From Salinibaculum sp. SYNS191 (GTDB taxonomy: Archaea; Halobacteriota; Halobacteria; Halobacteriales; Haloarculaceae), in the NCBI RefSeq assembly GCF_037338445.1, contig NZ_CP147838.1:3348001-3412000 (forward strand): DNA of 64,000 nt, written 5' to 3'. The notes beneath the pieces are model-generated. The model saw only the letters and a list, made by a program, of their open reading frames with translations. It did no database searches and was not told the DNA's origin. Shown here one piece after another: positions 17,724-26,936 of the stretch (position 1 is its first letter; every line of letters begins with the position of its first letter). The position numbers and the translations under genes are program-made.

Positions 17724-18235
17724 CGGTCGAAGAGGTCGTCGTGGCCCTCGGTCAGGTGGGCGAACTCGCCGGAGGCGAACTGGTCGAAGACGGCGTCGCG
17801 GTCGATGTCCGTCTCGGCCAGCGGCGTCACGCGGGCGGGGGTACCCCGGACGAACGACTCGGGGGGCACCTCGTAGCCCGACGGGATGACCGTCCCCATC
17901 GCGACGATGCTGTCCGCGCCGATCGTGGTCTCCGCGACGGTGGCGTTGAAGCCGACCATCGCACCCGCCTCCACGTGGCTGTCGTTCAGTACTGCGCCGT
18001 GGCCGACCATGCCCTCCTCGCCGACGGTCGATGCGTGGAGGACGGCGTTGTCGCCGATTGCACTCCCCGCGGCCAGTTCCACCGGTCCCACGTCGCCGCG
18101 CAGAACTGCGCCGGGCCAGACGGTGACGTTCGGCCCGACGGTCACGTCACCGACCAGCGTACTCTCGCGGCTGACCGCGGCCGACTCGTCGACGTCGGCT
18201 CCCTTCCCTTCGAACGTGTACTCGCGACTGTCCAT
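17720..18235 (-). CDS. Gamma-carbonic-anhydrase-like left-handed beta-helix protein
   Basis: A 171-residue hexapeptide-repeat protein (STLVGDVTVGPNVTVWPGAVLRGDV, then GAMVGFNATVAETTIGADS) that should form trimers. The first two zinc histidines of gamma-carbonic anhydrases appear to be present (H67 in NAVLHAS, H79 in VGHG), but the third, four residues after H79, is Asn84 (GHGAVLND). It may therefore bind metal poorly or have another role, such as an acyl transfer partner. It is the first gene of a unit with the GCS2-like ligase (ATGA overlap). Confidence 0.85.
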   Translation of the reverse strand: MDSREYTFEGKGADVDESAAVSRESTLVGDVTVGPNVTVWPGAVLRGDVGPVELAAGSAIGDNAVLHASTVGEEGMVGHGAVLNDSHVEAGAMVGFNATVAETTIGADSIVAMGTVIPSGYEVPPESFVRGTPARVTPLAETDIDRDAVFDQFASGEFAHLTEGHDDLFDR

Positions 18236-18289
18236 AGCGGGCGCAGGTGGCGGGTCCTCAAAACTCTTGACACCGCGGGCTCGTCTCGC

Positions 18290-18721
18290 TCACTCGATGT
18301 CGACGACGAGCACGGGCAGGTCGGCGCTCTGGACGACGCGTTCGGTCGTCGACCCGAGGTTCGCGACCCGTTCCGGCCCCGTCTTGCCGTGGGTCCCCAT
18401 CACGACGAGGTCGATGTCCGCCTCGGCCGCGTACTCGGTGATGGTCTTGTGGGGGATGCCCTCCCGGCTCTCGGTGTGGCACTCGATACCCTCGTCCTCG
18501 ATGCGCATGCTGGCGTCGTCGAGGGCGCGCTCGGCCTCCTCGTTCAGCGACTGGCGGACCTCGTCCTTGTTCTCGTCGCTGGCCGCCATGTACAGGCGGC
18601 GGTCGACGACGTAGAGGACGTGGATGCGGGCGTCCTGGTCGGATGCGACGGTGATGGCGTGCTCCAGCGCGTCCACGGTCCCGGAACTGCCGTCCGTGGG
18701 CAGGAGGATTTCGTCGTACAT
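18290..18721 (-). CDS. Universal stress protein
   Basis: A 143-residue UspA-fold protein beginning MYDEILLPTDGSSGT with the ATP-binding G-x2-G-x9-G(S/T) motif in MGTHGKTGPERVANLGSTTER. ATP-binding members usually dimerise and modulate stress responses. A second family member of similar length lies 400 bases away (19138-19578). The start at 18721 is chosen by family N-terminus. Confidence 0.93.
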   Translation of the reverse strand: MYDEILLPTDGSSGTVDALEHAITVASDQDARIHVLYVVDRRLYMAASDENKDEVRQSLNEEAERALDDASMRIEDEGIECHTESREGIPHKTITEYAAEADIDLVVMGTHGKTGPERVANLGSTTERVVQSADLPVLVVDIE

Positions 18722-18865
18722 GGACGTGACCACTCCTGCCCGCGACTTAAGCGCTGTGCGTCGTTCTCACCGCGGGAGCCGGGCGACGGGGGCTCGCCGG
18801 GCCCCGGTTGCGTCCAGTCCCGGTGACGGCCGTCGGCTGCCATCCTGCGTCACTCCTCACCATGG

Positions 18866-18874
18866 TATTTATTA
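18866..18874 (+). promoter_or_regulatory. TATA-like box before a small ORF
   Basis: TATTTATTA lies 27-35 bases before ATG 18901, in otherwise GC-rich DNA. Confidence 0.45.
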
Positions 18875-18900
18875 GCGAGGCCCATCGACGTACTGACGTG

Positions 18901-19086
18901 ATGAGTTTCGACGACGGCTCACTCGGCGAGCGCGAGGCGGGAACACCGGCCGACGGCCGGCGCGGGCGCGGACCGCTGGCGTGGGGGCGCGCGGTCCTTG
19001 GCACCCTCCGGACCCACGTCAGGGAGTGGCCGCGGCGCTACGTCGACCAGCAGAGCGCGCTCTACGAGTCCGGCGACCGCGAGTGA
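18901..19086 (+). CDS. Small hypothetical protein between two usp genes
   Basis: A 61-residue frame (MSFDDGSLGEREAG ... RRYVDQQSALYESGDRE) with a Gly/Arg-rich middle and an amphipathic C-terminal helix. Support is a well-placed TATA-like box and a normal composition; I do not recognise the family. It lies between two divergently placed universal stress protein genes. Confidence 0.5.
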   Translation: MSFDDGSLGEREAGTPADGRRGRGPLAWGRAVLGTLRTHVREWPRRYVDQQSALYESGDRE

Positions 19087-19137
19087 GACACCGACTACAG
19101 AAAGCGCTGCACCCCCGACAGCGACGCCGCCGTCGTG

Positions 19138-19578
19138 TTATTCTTCGTCTTCGATCGGCACCGTCACGACCGGGACCGGACAGGTCCGCACGACGCGCTC
19201 GGCGACGCTCCCCAGGAGGTAGTGGTCGATGCCGGTCCGTCCGTGCGTCCCCATCACGACGACGTCGACGCCCGCCTCCTCGGCGTAGTCGACGATTTCG
19301 CTCCGCGGCAGTCCCTCGCGCTGGACCCGCTCGATTGCGACGTCGTCGGGCAGTGCCGCGACGGCCTGCTCGATTGCCTCCCCGGCGCGCTCGCGCTCGC
19401 CCGACAGCCAGATGCCCGGTGCCAGGCCGCTCGTCGGGCTCTCGAAGCGGTTGCGGGTGTCCGCGACCGAGAGCACGTGGACCGTCCCGTCGAAGGCTTT
19501 CGCGAGCGCCCCCGCGTGTTCGGCGGCGGCGACGGTCCCCGGACTCCCGTCGGTCGGCAGCAAGATGCGGTCGTACAT
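19138..19578 (-). CDS. Universal stress protein
   Basis: A 146-residue UspA-fold protein (MYDRILLPTDGSPGTVAAAE) with the nucleotide motif GTHGRTGIDHYLLGSVAERV. Its insertion between strand 2 and helix 2 (RNRFESPTSGLAPGIWLSGE) is longer than in the neighbouring paralog. It is followed on the same strand, upstream, by nothing closer than the TauE gene end at 19616. Confidence 0.93.
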   Translation of the reverse strand: MYDRILLPTDGSPGTVAAAEHAGALAKAFDGTVHVLSVADTRNRFESPTSGLAPGIWLSGERERAGEAIEQAVAALPDDVAIERVQREGLPRSEIVDYAEEAGVDVVVMGTHGRTGIDHYLLGSVAERVVRTCPVPVVTVPIEDEE

Positions 19579-19615
19579 ACTCGCCCTTGGAGTGGGGTGG
19601 GAAAAACGTCGGCGG

Positions 19616-20719
19616 TCAGAGGCCGCCGGCCGCCATCACGAACAGGGCCACGGAGATGACCGCGAACAGGCCGCCGACGAACTTCTTTATCGTCTCCGTC
19701 TCCAGCGCGGCGGAGACGTAGGGGGCGACCTGCCCGCCCGTGACCGTCGCTGGCACCGTCCAGACGACCATGTTCCAGGGCGATTGCGCGATGTCGAGTT
19801 CGTGGCCGAAGGGGACGTAGGCCCCGCCGAAGACGTGGACCAGCGACGCCAGCACCGCCGTCACCGCGACGACGATGTGGTTCGTCCCGATGGCGACCCG
19901 CACCGGAATCTTCGAGCCGAGCATCGAGATGATGCCGAGTTCGCCGACGCCGAACCCGGCCAGGCCTTGGAAGGTGCCGCCGATGCTGTAGTTGGCGAAG
20001 CGCCGGAGATAGCCGCTGCGGTCGTACGTGTAGTCCTCGCCGTCGCGGTCGACCCGCGTGACGGTGCCCTCCTCGTCGGTGTCGACGCCCGCCGGCCCGA
20101 GTTTGTTGTCGTCGTCCGGCAGGGACTCCGACTGGCCCCCGTCGGAGACGGCGGCGGCGTCCGCGTCGGTCTCGGCATCGGTCTCCGAGTCGCCGTGGCC
20201 GAGGTCAGCCTTGAACAGCAGGTACGAGGCAGCAATCAGCGCCAGGCCGAGCAACAGGTGAAAGAGTGGCTCGGGGATGACAAAGGACAGCAACGCGCCG
20301 GCGACGACGAAGGGCACTGCGCCGCCCACGAGCGCGAGGGCGAGGCGGCGGTCGACCAGTCCGTACTGGATGAACGCGAGCGCGGAACTGGACAGGCCGA
20401 AGGACTCGCTGATGAGGCCCACCTTCACGATGGTCTCGGGGTCCAGCGGGTGGGCTGCCAGCGGGAACAGGAAGATGAGGAAGGGGACGAACAGCGCCGA
20501 CCCGCTGATGCCGACCGTGTTGACGATGGTGGCACCGAGCATGAAACAGGGGAACAGCCACCAGTACTCGAGCCAGTAGGCGTTGCCGTTGACGTCGCCC
20601 GGGACGGGAGCCCCGAAGAACACCGCCGTCACGAACAGGAGCGGCGCGAGGAACACGAAGACGTGCTGGTAGCGGAGAAAGCCCTGCTGGACCCTGCTCG
20701 AAGAGGGCACGCTCGGCAC
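19616..20719 (-). CDS. TauE/SafE-family anion exporter (probable sulfite exporter)
   Basis: A 367-residue membrane protein with two four-helix TauE domains (first GATIVNTVGISGSALFVPF, second GGTFQGLAGFGVGELGIIS) separated by an acidic cytoplasmic loop of about 70 residues (around 175-240). The family moves sulfite, sulfonates or other anions. The GTG start is preceded by AGGTGGTGA, a strong ribosome-binding site, inside a small inverted repeat (TCAGGT-CACC-ACCTGA, 20721-20736). Confidence 0.88.
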   Translation of the reverse strand: MPSVPSSSRVQQGFLRYQHVFVFLAPLLFVTAVFFGAPVPGDVNGNAYWLEYWWLFPCFMLGATIVNTVGISGSALFVPFLIFLFPLAAHPLDPETIVKVGLISESFGLSSSALAFIQYGLVDRRLALALVGGAVPFVVAGALLSFVIPEPLFHLLLGLALIAASYLLFKADLGHGDSETDAETDADAAAVSDGGQSESLPDDDNKLGPAGVDTDEEGTVTRVDRDGEDYTYDRSGYLRRFANYSIGGTFQGLAGFGVGELGIISMLGSKIPVRVAIGTNHIVVAVTAVLASLVHVFGGAYVPFGHELDIAQSPWNMVVWTVPATVTGGQVAPYVSAALETETIKKFVGGLFAVISVALFVMAAGGL

Positions 20720-20910
20720 GTCAGGTCACCACCTGATTGCCGTGGTCCGGGCGGCCGCTGCTGTCCGTGTCCCGACTCGTCGTCCCGGTCCGACGCCGTC
20801 CGCTCTCACGTGCGCGCGGGCGCATTCACTCCGTGTCTGCCCGTCGACAGTGATAAATGCGTTGTTCACTTCCGCCCGTGTGACCGCTCCCCACGGGAGA
20901 TGCGTGTCTG

Positions 20911-22761
20911 TCAGTTCCCAGTGAAGTTCGGATGGTTGCCGACGTACCGGGGGAGGTACCGCGCCTTCTGCGGGAGGTCGGCGATGTCCGCCTCGACCGT
21001 CTCGCGCAGTTCGGCCAGCGTCATGTCGCGCTCCTCGCCCTCGGCCCTGACGTTGACGCCCAGGGTGTCGCCCTCGATCTCGTTGCCGCCGACGACGACG
21101 TAGTAGGGCACCCAGTCGGTCTCCGCCTCGGCGATGCGCTTGCCGACGGACTCGTCGCGGTCGTCGATGTCGACGCGGAGGTCAGCGGCCTCCAGTTCGT
21201 CGGTCAGCTGGTCGCAGTAGTCCAGATGCTCGTCGGGGTTGACGGGGATAAAGCGGACCTGCGTCGGCGAGAGCCAGGTCGGCAACTGTGGCGTGTCCAT
21301 CGTCGCCGTCCGCTCCAGCAGGGCGGCCATCACGCGCTCGATGCCTCCCGACGGCGAGTAGTGGAGAATCGGCGGATGGTACTGGTCGGTCCCGTCGGTG
21401 TACTCGATGTCGAAGCGCTCGGCGCTCTCGACGTCTATCTGGACCGTCGGGTTCTCGATGGGGCGGCCCAGCCCGTCGATGGCCGCGAAGTCTATCTTCG
21501 CCGACCAGTAGTGGTGTCGTTCCGGGATGATTTCCAGCAGCGCGGGCTTGCCGAGTTCCTCGACGACTTCCTCGACCCACGTCTCGTTCTCCTCGTAGAA
21601 CTCGCGGGTCATCCGGATGGCCGGCTCGTAGTTGATGTCGAGGTCCTCGCTGGTCTGCAGGGCGAGTTTGGCCTGCTTCATCAGTTCCTCGCGGGCCTGG
21701 TCCATGTCCTCGGTGGCGGTGTGCATGTCCGGCATCGTGAACGCGCGCAGGCGCTTGAGGCCGGTGACCTCGCCCTTCTGCTCGCGGCGGAAGGAGTAGG
21801 TGGACATCTCGTAGATGCGCAGCGGGAGGTCATTGACCGAGATGTGCATGTCGCGCATGATGGAGAACTGGCCGAAGCAGGCCGCAAAGCGCAGCATCAT
21901 CCGGCGGTCGCCCGACTCGAAGCGGTACTGGCGCTCGCCGAACTTGCCGGCGTGTTCGTCGATACAGCGCGCGCCGAGGTCGTACATGATGGGCGTCTCG
22001 ACGGGCATGCCGCCGTAGTCGACGACGAGGTCGTTGACGTACTCCATCAGGGCGTCGCGGATGAGCTTCCCGCGCGGGTAGAACCGCAGATTGCCGACGT
22101 CGGAGAGTTCGTCGTAGCCGACCAGTTCCTTCTCCTTCATTATCTGGAGGTGGGGCGGTTCCTCGCCGGGGCTGGCGACGATGTCCTCGACCTCGTCCTC
22201 GATGAACGCGCGCATGTCGTCGCTCGTGTCCGCCTTGGCGGCGACGGCGTCCTCGACGCTGCCGTCGGGGTGCATCACCTGCCAGTCGCTGGGTTCGCGG
22301 TCGGTCTCCTCGACGTCTTTCTCCTCGTCGCGGTGGTGGGCGACGTGGCGCGAGAGTTCCGACAGGGGGTGGCCCTTGCAGGCGACCTCGAAGGACTTGT
22401 ACCAGCCGAAGGGGGCCCGCAGCACCTCGAAGCCCTCGTCTTCGAGCGCGACTTCGAGGTCCTGCATGACCTGTTTCGCGGCGTCCGGGCCGGCCAGGTC
22501 CTCGCTGAGGTGGGCGTAGGGGTAGAGCACGACGTTGTTGGTGTTGAGCTGACCGGTGACGTCGCGCAGTTCCGTCAGCGCGTTCTCGACGACCCCGTCC
22601 AGATCTTCCTGGTCGTCGGACTCGACGCTGATGAAGGCCGTGACGCACTCCTCCATGCGGCCTTCCATAGGGACCCCCTCCGTCTCCGCGAGGTCGTCGG
22701 GACCGGCCTTCTCCCGCGCCTCGAATTCCAGATGGTCCGAGTGAATGAACAGCAGTCGCAT
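20911..22761 (-). CDS. thrS: Threonyl-tRNA synthetase, archaeal type
   Basis: A 616-residue class II synthetase. Residues 1 to about 145 are the archaea-specific editing domain that removes mischarged serine (MRLLFIHSDHLEFEA...). The catalytic core carries motif 2 (STYSFRREQKGEVTGLKR) and motif 3 (PSGGIERVMAALLE). The expected zinc ligands are visible as Cys in AACFGQFS, His in MPDMHTATED and His in PILHYSPSGG. The C-terminal anticodon-binding domain ends near the stop. A TATA-like box 22-29 bases before the ATG suggests a leaderless mRNA. Confidence 0.97.
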   Translation of the reverse strand: MRLLFIHSDHLEFEAREKAGPDDLAETEGVPMEGRMEECVTAFISVESDDQEDLDGVVENALTELRDVTGQLNTNNVVLYPYAHLSEDLAGPDAAKQVMQDLEVALEDEGFEVLRAPFGWYKSFEVACKGHPLSELSRHVAHHRDEEKDVEETDREPSDWQVMHPDGSVEDAVAAKADTSDDMRAFIEDEVEDIVASPGEEPPHLQIMKEKELVGYDELSDVGNLRFYPRGKLIRDALMEYVNDLVVDYGGMPVETPIMYDLGARCIDEHAGKFGERQYRFESGDRRMMLRFAACFGQFSIMRDMHISVNDLPLRIYEMSTYSFRREQKGEVTGLKRLRAFTMPDMHTATEDMDQAREELMKQAKLALQTSEDLDINYEPAIRMTREFYEENETWVEEVVEELGKPALLEIIPERHHYWSAKIDFAAIDGLGRPIENPTVQIDVESAERFDIEYTDGTDQYHPPILHYSPSGGIERVMAALLERTATMDTPQLPTWLSPTQVRFIPVNPDEHLDYCDQLTDELEAADLRVDIDDRDESVGKRIAEAETDWVPYYVVVGGNEIEGDTLGVNVRAEGEERDMTLAELRETVEADIADLPQKARYLPRYVGNHPNFTGN

Positions 22762-22782
22762 ACCCAAGTTCACCCGACGGCC

Positions 22783-22790
22783 AGTAAAAA
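22783..22790 (-). promoter_or_regulatory. TATA-like box for thrS
   Basis: CTTTTTACT on the minus strand sits 22-30 bases before the thrS start. Confidence 0.4.
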
Positions 22791-22851
22791 GCGTGCCGAA
22801 TGGGAGTGCGGGCTGTGGTATCGTTATCAGGACGCCAGCCGTAGTACCAGT

Positions 22852-23325
22852 ATGTCCATCAGAACCGAGGCCCGCTTTCCGCCGATAACTGGTGAGACGC
22901 TGACCGGCCGCACCCTCCAGCTCCCCGACGAGTTCGAGGAGCCGCTGAACCTCGTCTTCGTCGCCTTCCGGCGCACCCAGCAGGCCGACATCGACAGCTG
23001 GCTCCCGGTGGCGAGCGACATCGAGGCCTCGTACCCGGACGTCCGCTACTACGAGGTCCCGGTCATCAGCCGCCTCTACGCCGCTGCCAGACCCGTCATC
23101 GACGGCGGGATGCGGGCCGGGATTCCCGACACGGACACCCGCGAGCGCACAGTGACGGTCTACACCGACAAGCGAATCGTGCGGCGTGCGCTGGACATCG
23201 AGGACGAGAGCGAGATTCACGCCTTCCTGGTCGACCGCGACGGCGTCATCTACTGGCGGGCCGTCGGGCCCCGCGACGACGACGCCGCGGCACACCTCGA
23301 AGAGATAGTCGAGTCGCTGAGCTGA
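22852..23325 (+). CDS. Conserved haloarchaeal protein, possibly thioredoxin-like (ATP10-like)
   Basis: A 157-residue soluble protein. Its order (GRTLQLPDEFEEPLNLVFVAF, WLPVASDIEASYPDVRYYEVP, HAFLVDRDGVIYWRAVG) follows the pattern of thioredoxin-fold proteins without the CxxC pair and reminds me of mitochondrial ATP10-like proteins. That comparison is from memory and not tested. No signal peptide or membrane helix. It lies divergent from thrS and 37 bases before the SLC13 gene on the same strand. Confidence 0.6.
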   Translation: MSIRTEARFPPITGETLTGRTLQLPDEFEEPLNLVFVAFRRTQQADIDSWLPVASDIEASYPDVRYYEVPVISRLYAAARPVIDGGMRAGIPDTDTRERTVTVYTDKRIVRRALDIEDESEIHAFLVDRDGVIYWRAVGPRDDDAAAHLEEIVESLS

Positions 23326-23362
23326 CCACAACTGCTATTCCACGCCCCGGCGCAGGCATACC

Positions 23363-25249
23363 ATGGCGCTGTCGACTGGGGCACTCGTCGTGTTCGTGCT
23401 CATCGGGGTCGCAGTCGCGCTCTTCGTCACCGAACTCCTCCCGCCGGACATGACGGCCATCGCGGTGCTGGTCGCCCTCGCCGTCCTCGAACCGTACACC
23501 GAGGTCGCCGCCACCGACGCCATCGCGGGCTTTGCCAGCCCCGCCGTCGTCACCATCATCGCCATGTACATCCTCAGCGACGCGGTCGAGGGCTCGGGCG
23601 TCGTCGACTGGCTCGGTGCCCACCTCGCCCGGGCCACCCACGGCGACGATACCCGGCTGCTGGGGGCGACGACCACATCGACCGGCCTGTTCGCCGGCGT
23701 CGTCAACAACACGCCGGTCGTCGCCGTCTTCATCCCGATGGTCTCCGACCTGGCCGAGGAAGCCGGCGTCTCCCCCTCGAAGTTCCTCATGCCCCTCTCC
23801 TTCGCCGCGATGCTCGGGGGGACGCTCACCCTCGTCGGCTCCTCTATCAACCTGCTCGCCAGCGACGTCTCCGAGCAACTCATCGACCACCCCCTCGGCA
23901 TGTTCGAGTTCACGCCGCTCGGGGTGCTCGTCTTCGGGGTCGGCGTCGTCTACCTCGTCACGGTCGGCTACTGGCTCACCCCGGCCCGGCTCGCACCGGA
24001 GCGGAGCGTGACGGAGGCCTACGACCTCGAACGCAACCTCGCGCAGGTCCGGGTGCGGCCCGACTCCCCGCTCGTCGGGCGGACCGCGGCGGACCTGTTT
24101 CTCGACGCCGACCTGGAACTCGACCTCGACGTGTTGCAGATAGACCGCGAGCGGGCGGTCGTCGCCGACGAGGAGGACGTCGAGGGGCTCCAGACGCGGG
24201 CCATCCACGACACGTACATCGCCGGGAGCGGCCAGCCCATCGCCTCCGGGGACGTGCTGACGGTCCGTGCGGACCGGCAGGTACTCAACCGCTTCGCCGA
24301 GGCCTACGACCTCCGGCAGTTCCCCCGCGAGCGGGTCGACGCCGAGCGACTCGCGGCCGAGGCCCACCCGGGGATGCTCGTCGAGGCGGTCGTCCCACCG
24401 GACTCCGACTGGGTCGACTCGACGCCCGAGGCCGAGAAGCTCACCGAGCGCTTCGAGACGAAGGTTATCGCCCGCCGCCGCGGCGACGAGGTGGCGCAAT
24501 CGGGCCTCTCGAAGAGCCGCTTCCGTGCCGGGGACACGCTCCTCCTCCAGACCACGGAGTCGGCCATCGAGTTCTTCTACGACGAGGACGACCTCATCCC
24601 GCTGGACGGGGCCCCCGACCCGACGCCCGACATCGAACCGGAGGCCCCGCCGGAACTGGACGCCCGGGCGCCGCTGTCGGTCGGCATCCTCGTCGTGGCT
24701 GTCCTGCTGGCGGCCGCCACGCCGCTGTCGATTCCCGTCACCGCCCTCGGGGGAGTCGTCGCGATGGTCGTGACTGGCTGTCTCAGTCCCGCCGACGCCT
24801 ACGACGCCGTCAGCTGGCCCGTCGTCTTCCTGCTCGCGGGCATCCTCCCGCTGGGTGTCGCCCTCCAGCGCACCGGCGGCGCGGCCTTCCTCGGCGACGC
24901 CATCGGCGGGGCCGCGGTCGGTCTCGCTCCCGTGCTGGTCGTCACACTCCTGTATCTCGTCACGGCGCTTCTGGCCGCCGTGGTCACGCCCGTCGCGACA
25001 GTCGTCCTGCTCGGTCCCGTCGCCGTCGACACCGCGCGCACCCTCGGCGTGGACCCCTTCGCGTTCGTGCTCGCGACGCTGTTCGGTGCCAGCGCCGCCT
25101 ACATCACCCCCATCGGCTACCAGACCAACCTCATGGTCTACGGTCCCGGCGGCTACCGCTTCACCGACTACCTCCGCGTCGGCGGGCCGTTGCTCGCGCT
25201 GCTCTCCGTCGTCACGACAGTCGGAATCACCGTCATCTACGGACTCTGA
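23363..25249 (+). CDS. SLC13-family permease with TrkA-C domains
   Basis: A 628-residue carrier of the divalent anion:Na+ symporter (DASS/SLC13) type. The first membrane half holds VVNNTPVVAVFIPM and GSSINLLAS, and the second TPVATVVLLGPVA and TPIGYQTNLMVYGPGGY. Between them (about residues 210-430) lie two TrkA-C (RCK_C) regulatory domains (VRPDSPLVGRTAADL; EAVVPPDSDWVDSTPE). It probably takes up sulfate, a dicarboxylate or a similar anion using the sodium gradient. Confidence 0.92.
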   Translation: MALSTGALVVFVLIGVAVALFVTELLPPDMTAIAVLVALAVLEPYTEVAATDAIAGFASPAVVTIIAMYILSDAVEGSGVVDWLGAHLARATHGDDTRLLGATTTSTGLFAGVVNNTPVVAVFIPMVSDLAEEAGVSPSKFLMPLSFAAMLGGTLTLVGSSINLLASDVSEQLIDHPLGMFEFTPLGVLVFGVGVVYLVTVGYWLTPARLAPERSVTEAYDLERNLAQVRVRPDSPLVGRTAADLFLDADLELDLDVLQIDRERAVVADEEDVEGLQTRAIHDTYIAGSGQPIASGDVLTVRADRQVLNRFAEAYDLRQFPRERVDAERLAAEAHPGMLVEAVVPPDSDWVDSTPEAEKLTERFETKVIARRRGDEVAQSGLSKSRFRAGDTLLLQTTESAIEFFYDEDDLIPLDGAPDPTPDIEPEAPPELDARAPLSVGILVVAVLLAAATPLSIPVTALGGVVAMVVTGCLSPADAYDAVSWPVVFLLAGILPLGVALQRTGGAAFLGDAIGGAAVGLAPVLVVTLLYLVTALLAAVVTPVATVVLLGPVAVDTARTLGVDPFAFVLATLFGASAAYITPIGYQTNLMVYGPGGYRFTDYLRVGGPLLALLSVVTTVGITVIYGL

Positions 25250-25267
25250 GAAACTCCCGCGGGCCGC

Positions 25268-26098
25268 TCACTCCGTCTCCCTGTCCTTCAGTTCCTCCAG
25301 TTCCTCCTCGACCTCGCTGTCGTCGACGTCCGGCGGCTCGACGTCGGCCGCGTCCGCCTCGACCTCGGTCTCCTCCTCGTCGCTCTCGGCCGCCTGTTCG
25401 CCCTTGCCCATCTCGGATTTCAGCGTCTCCAGTTCGGTGTCGACTGCGCTGTCCGTCGCCAGTTCCTCCAGTTCCCGGTCCAGCGAGTCCTTGTCGGAGA
25501 TCTGGCTCTCCAGCGCGCCGGTCTCCTGGAGTTCGTCCAGCGCGGCCGAGCGGGCTTCCATGTCCTCGGTGCGCTCCTCGGCGCGCTGGATGGAGCGGCT
25601 GATGTCCTCCATCTCCTCGCCGGCACCGGTCATGGCCTCGGAGACGCGGGCGCTGGCCTCGGCGGCCTCGTAGCGGGCCTTCATCGACTCCTTCTTCGTG
25701 CGGAACTCCTCTATCTGGGCCTGGAGCTGGTCTTTCTTCTCGACGAGCTGGTCCTGCTGTTGCTGGAGGTTGGCGATTTGCGTCTCCAGCTCCTCGATCT
25801 GGTTCATCTTCTGCTTTTTTTTCTCCAGGGCCTTCCGCGCGAGGTCGTCGCGGTCCTGCTTGACGGCCTCGCGGGCCTGCTCGTTGTGCTTCTCGACGTT
25901 CTGGTCGAGCCGGCGCTTCTGAATCTCGAGGCGCTTCTTCTGGGTCGTCAGGTCTGCGATGCCCTGCTTGACGTCCTGCAGTTCGTCCTGCAGCTTCTCG
26001 TAGGAGTAGTCGAGGGTCTGCGACGGGTCCTCCGCCCGGTTGAGGAGTGAGTTGAGCTTCGAGCGGATGACGTACGATGCGCGCGAGAGTATTCCCAT
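25268..26098 (-). CDS. pspA: PspA/IM30 (Vipp1) family protein
   Basis: A 276-residue ESCRT-III-like membrane-remodelling protein. The N-terminal amphipathic helix (MGILSRASYVIRSKLNSLL) is followed by long coiled-coil helices (residues about 25-200) rich in Gln/Lys/Glu and an acidic tail. PspA assemblies bind stressed membranes in bacteria and haloarchaea. It runs toward the SLC13 gene and is divergent from the hydrolase gene at 26152; an AT-rich spacer separates their starts. Confidence 0.92.
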   Translation of the reverse strand: MGILSRASYVIRSKLNSLLNRAEDPSQTLDYSYEKLQDELQDVKQGIADLTTQKKRLEIQKRRLDQNVEKHNEQAREAVKQDRDDLARKALEKKKQKMNQIEELETQIANLQQQQDQLVEKKDQLQAQIEEFRTKKESMKARYEAAEASARVSEAMTGAGEEMEDISRSIQRAEERTEDMEARSAALDELQETGALESQISDKDSLDRELEELATDSAVDTELETLKSEMGKGEQAAESDEEETEVEADAADVEPPDVDDSEVEEELEELKDRETE

Positions 26099-26151
26099 AT
26101 TCCCTATTTGTCTCGGCGAAACTTAAAATTCTCACACGCAAACTCCCCGGT

Positions 26152-26751
26152 ATGACCGACCGACTGCCGATTCCCGGCCCGCGCGACGTGACGGCCTCGC
26201 TGGACACCTCCGACGCGTCCCGCGTCGTGGTCGCCTGTCCGCCCCACCCCCAGATGGGCGGCGACCGCCGCGACAGCCGACTCCGCGCGGTCGCCGACGC
26301 GCTCGCCGGGGTCGACTGCGCCTGCCTCCGGTTCGATTACGGCCCCTGGGACGAGGGCCGCGCCGAAGTGACCGACGTTCGCAGCGCACTCGCGTGGGCA
26401 CACGACAACTTCCTGACGGTGGGTCTGTTCGGCTACAGTTTCGGCGGTTCGATGGCGCTGCTCGCCGCCGCGGCCTTCCGGGAGGGCGAGGACGCCCCCG
26501 GCGCAGTCTCCGTCCTCTCCCCGGCCTCGACGGTTCACGGGCGGGACGTGATGCCCGCCGTCGACGACGTCGCGTGCCCGCTGGAGGTGCGCTACGGCGA
26601 GCGCGACGATACCGTCGACTCGCTGCCGATTGCCGAGCGGGCACGCGACAGGGGGGACACGGTCACGGCCCTCCCGGCGGACCACTTCTTCGCCGGCCAG
26701 CAGCAAGCCATCGCCGCGGACGTGGCGTCCTTCTTCGATTCCTCGTTCTGA
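26152..26751 (+). CDS. Alpha/beta hydrolase (dienelactone-hydrolase-like)
   Basis: A 199-residue minimal alpha/beta hydrolase with a GYSFGG nucleophile elbow (Ser96), an acid in YGERDDTVD and a His in PADHFFAG. Strand order and the PHPQMGGDR loop after strand 3 match small archaeal dienelactone-hydrolase-like esterases. The substrate is unknown. The start follows TATA-like DNA shared with the divergent pspA gene. Confidence 0.85.
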   Translation: MTDRLPIPGPRDVTASLDTSDASRVVVACPPHPQMGGDRRDSRLRAVADALAGVDCACLRFDYGPWDEGRAEVTDVRSALAWAHDNFLTVGLFGYSFGGSMALLAAAAFREGEDAPGAVSVLSPASTVHGRDVMPAVDDVACPLEVRYGERDDTVDSLPIAERARDRGDTVTALPADHFFAGQQQAIAADVASFFDSSF

Positions 26752-26905
26752 CTGGACGGACTTCCAGCCGGACCCGTCTTCGAACCCGACGAACTGCCGG
26801 TTTGCACTGTTCTCGACGCTGAAGTGAGCGCATGCAAACCCCATGGCCATATTTGCGGAAGATAGGGTAGAATATTAGGAGTTTATAGGACATACACCCA
26901 GAAGT

Positions 26906-26913
26906 TTTTAGTA
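26906..26913 (+). promoter_or_regulatory. TATA-like box for the zinc-ribbon gene
   Basis: TTTTAGTA 24-31 bases before ATG 26937, in an AT-rich stretch of about 70 bases. Consistent with a leaderless transcript. Confidence 0.55.
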
Positions 26914-26936
26914 AAGTCGACCATATGGTGTAGTTG

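Noticed and set aside
20932..23325. 797-codon plus-strand frame covering the ThrRS gene
   Set aside because: It lies antisense to a full-length synthetase gene; only its 3' part (22852-23325) is a real gene.
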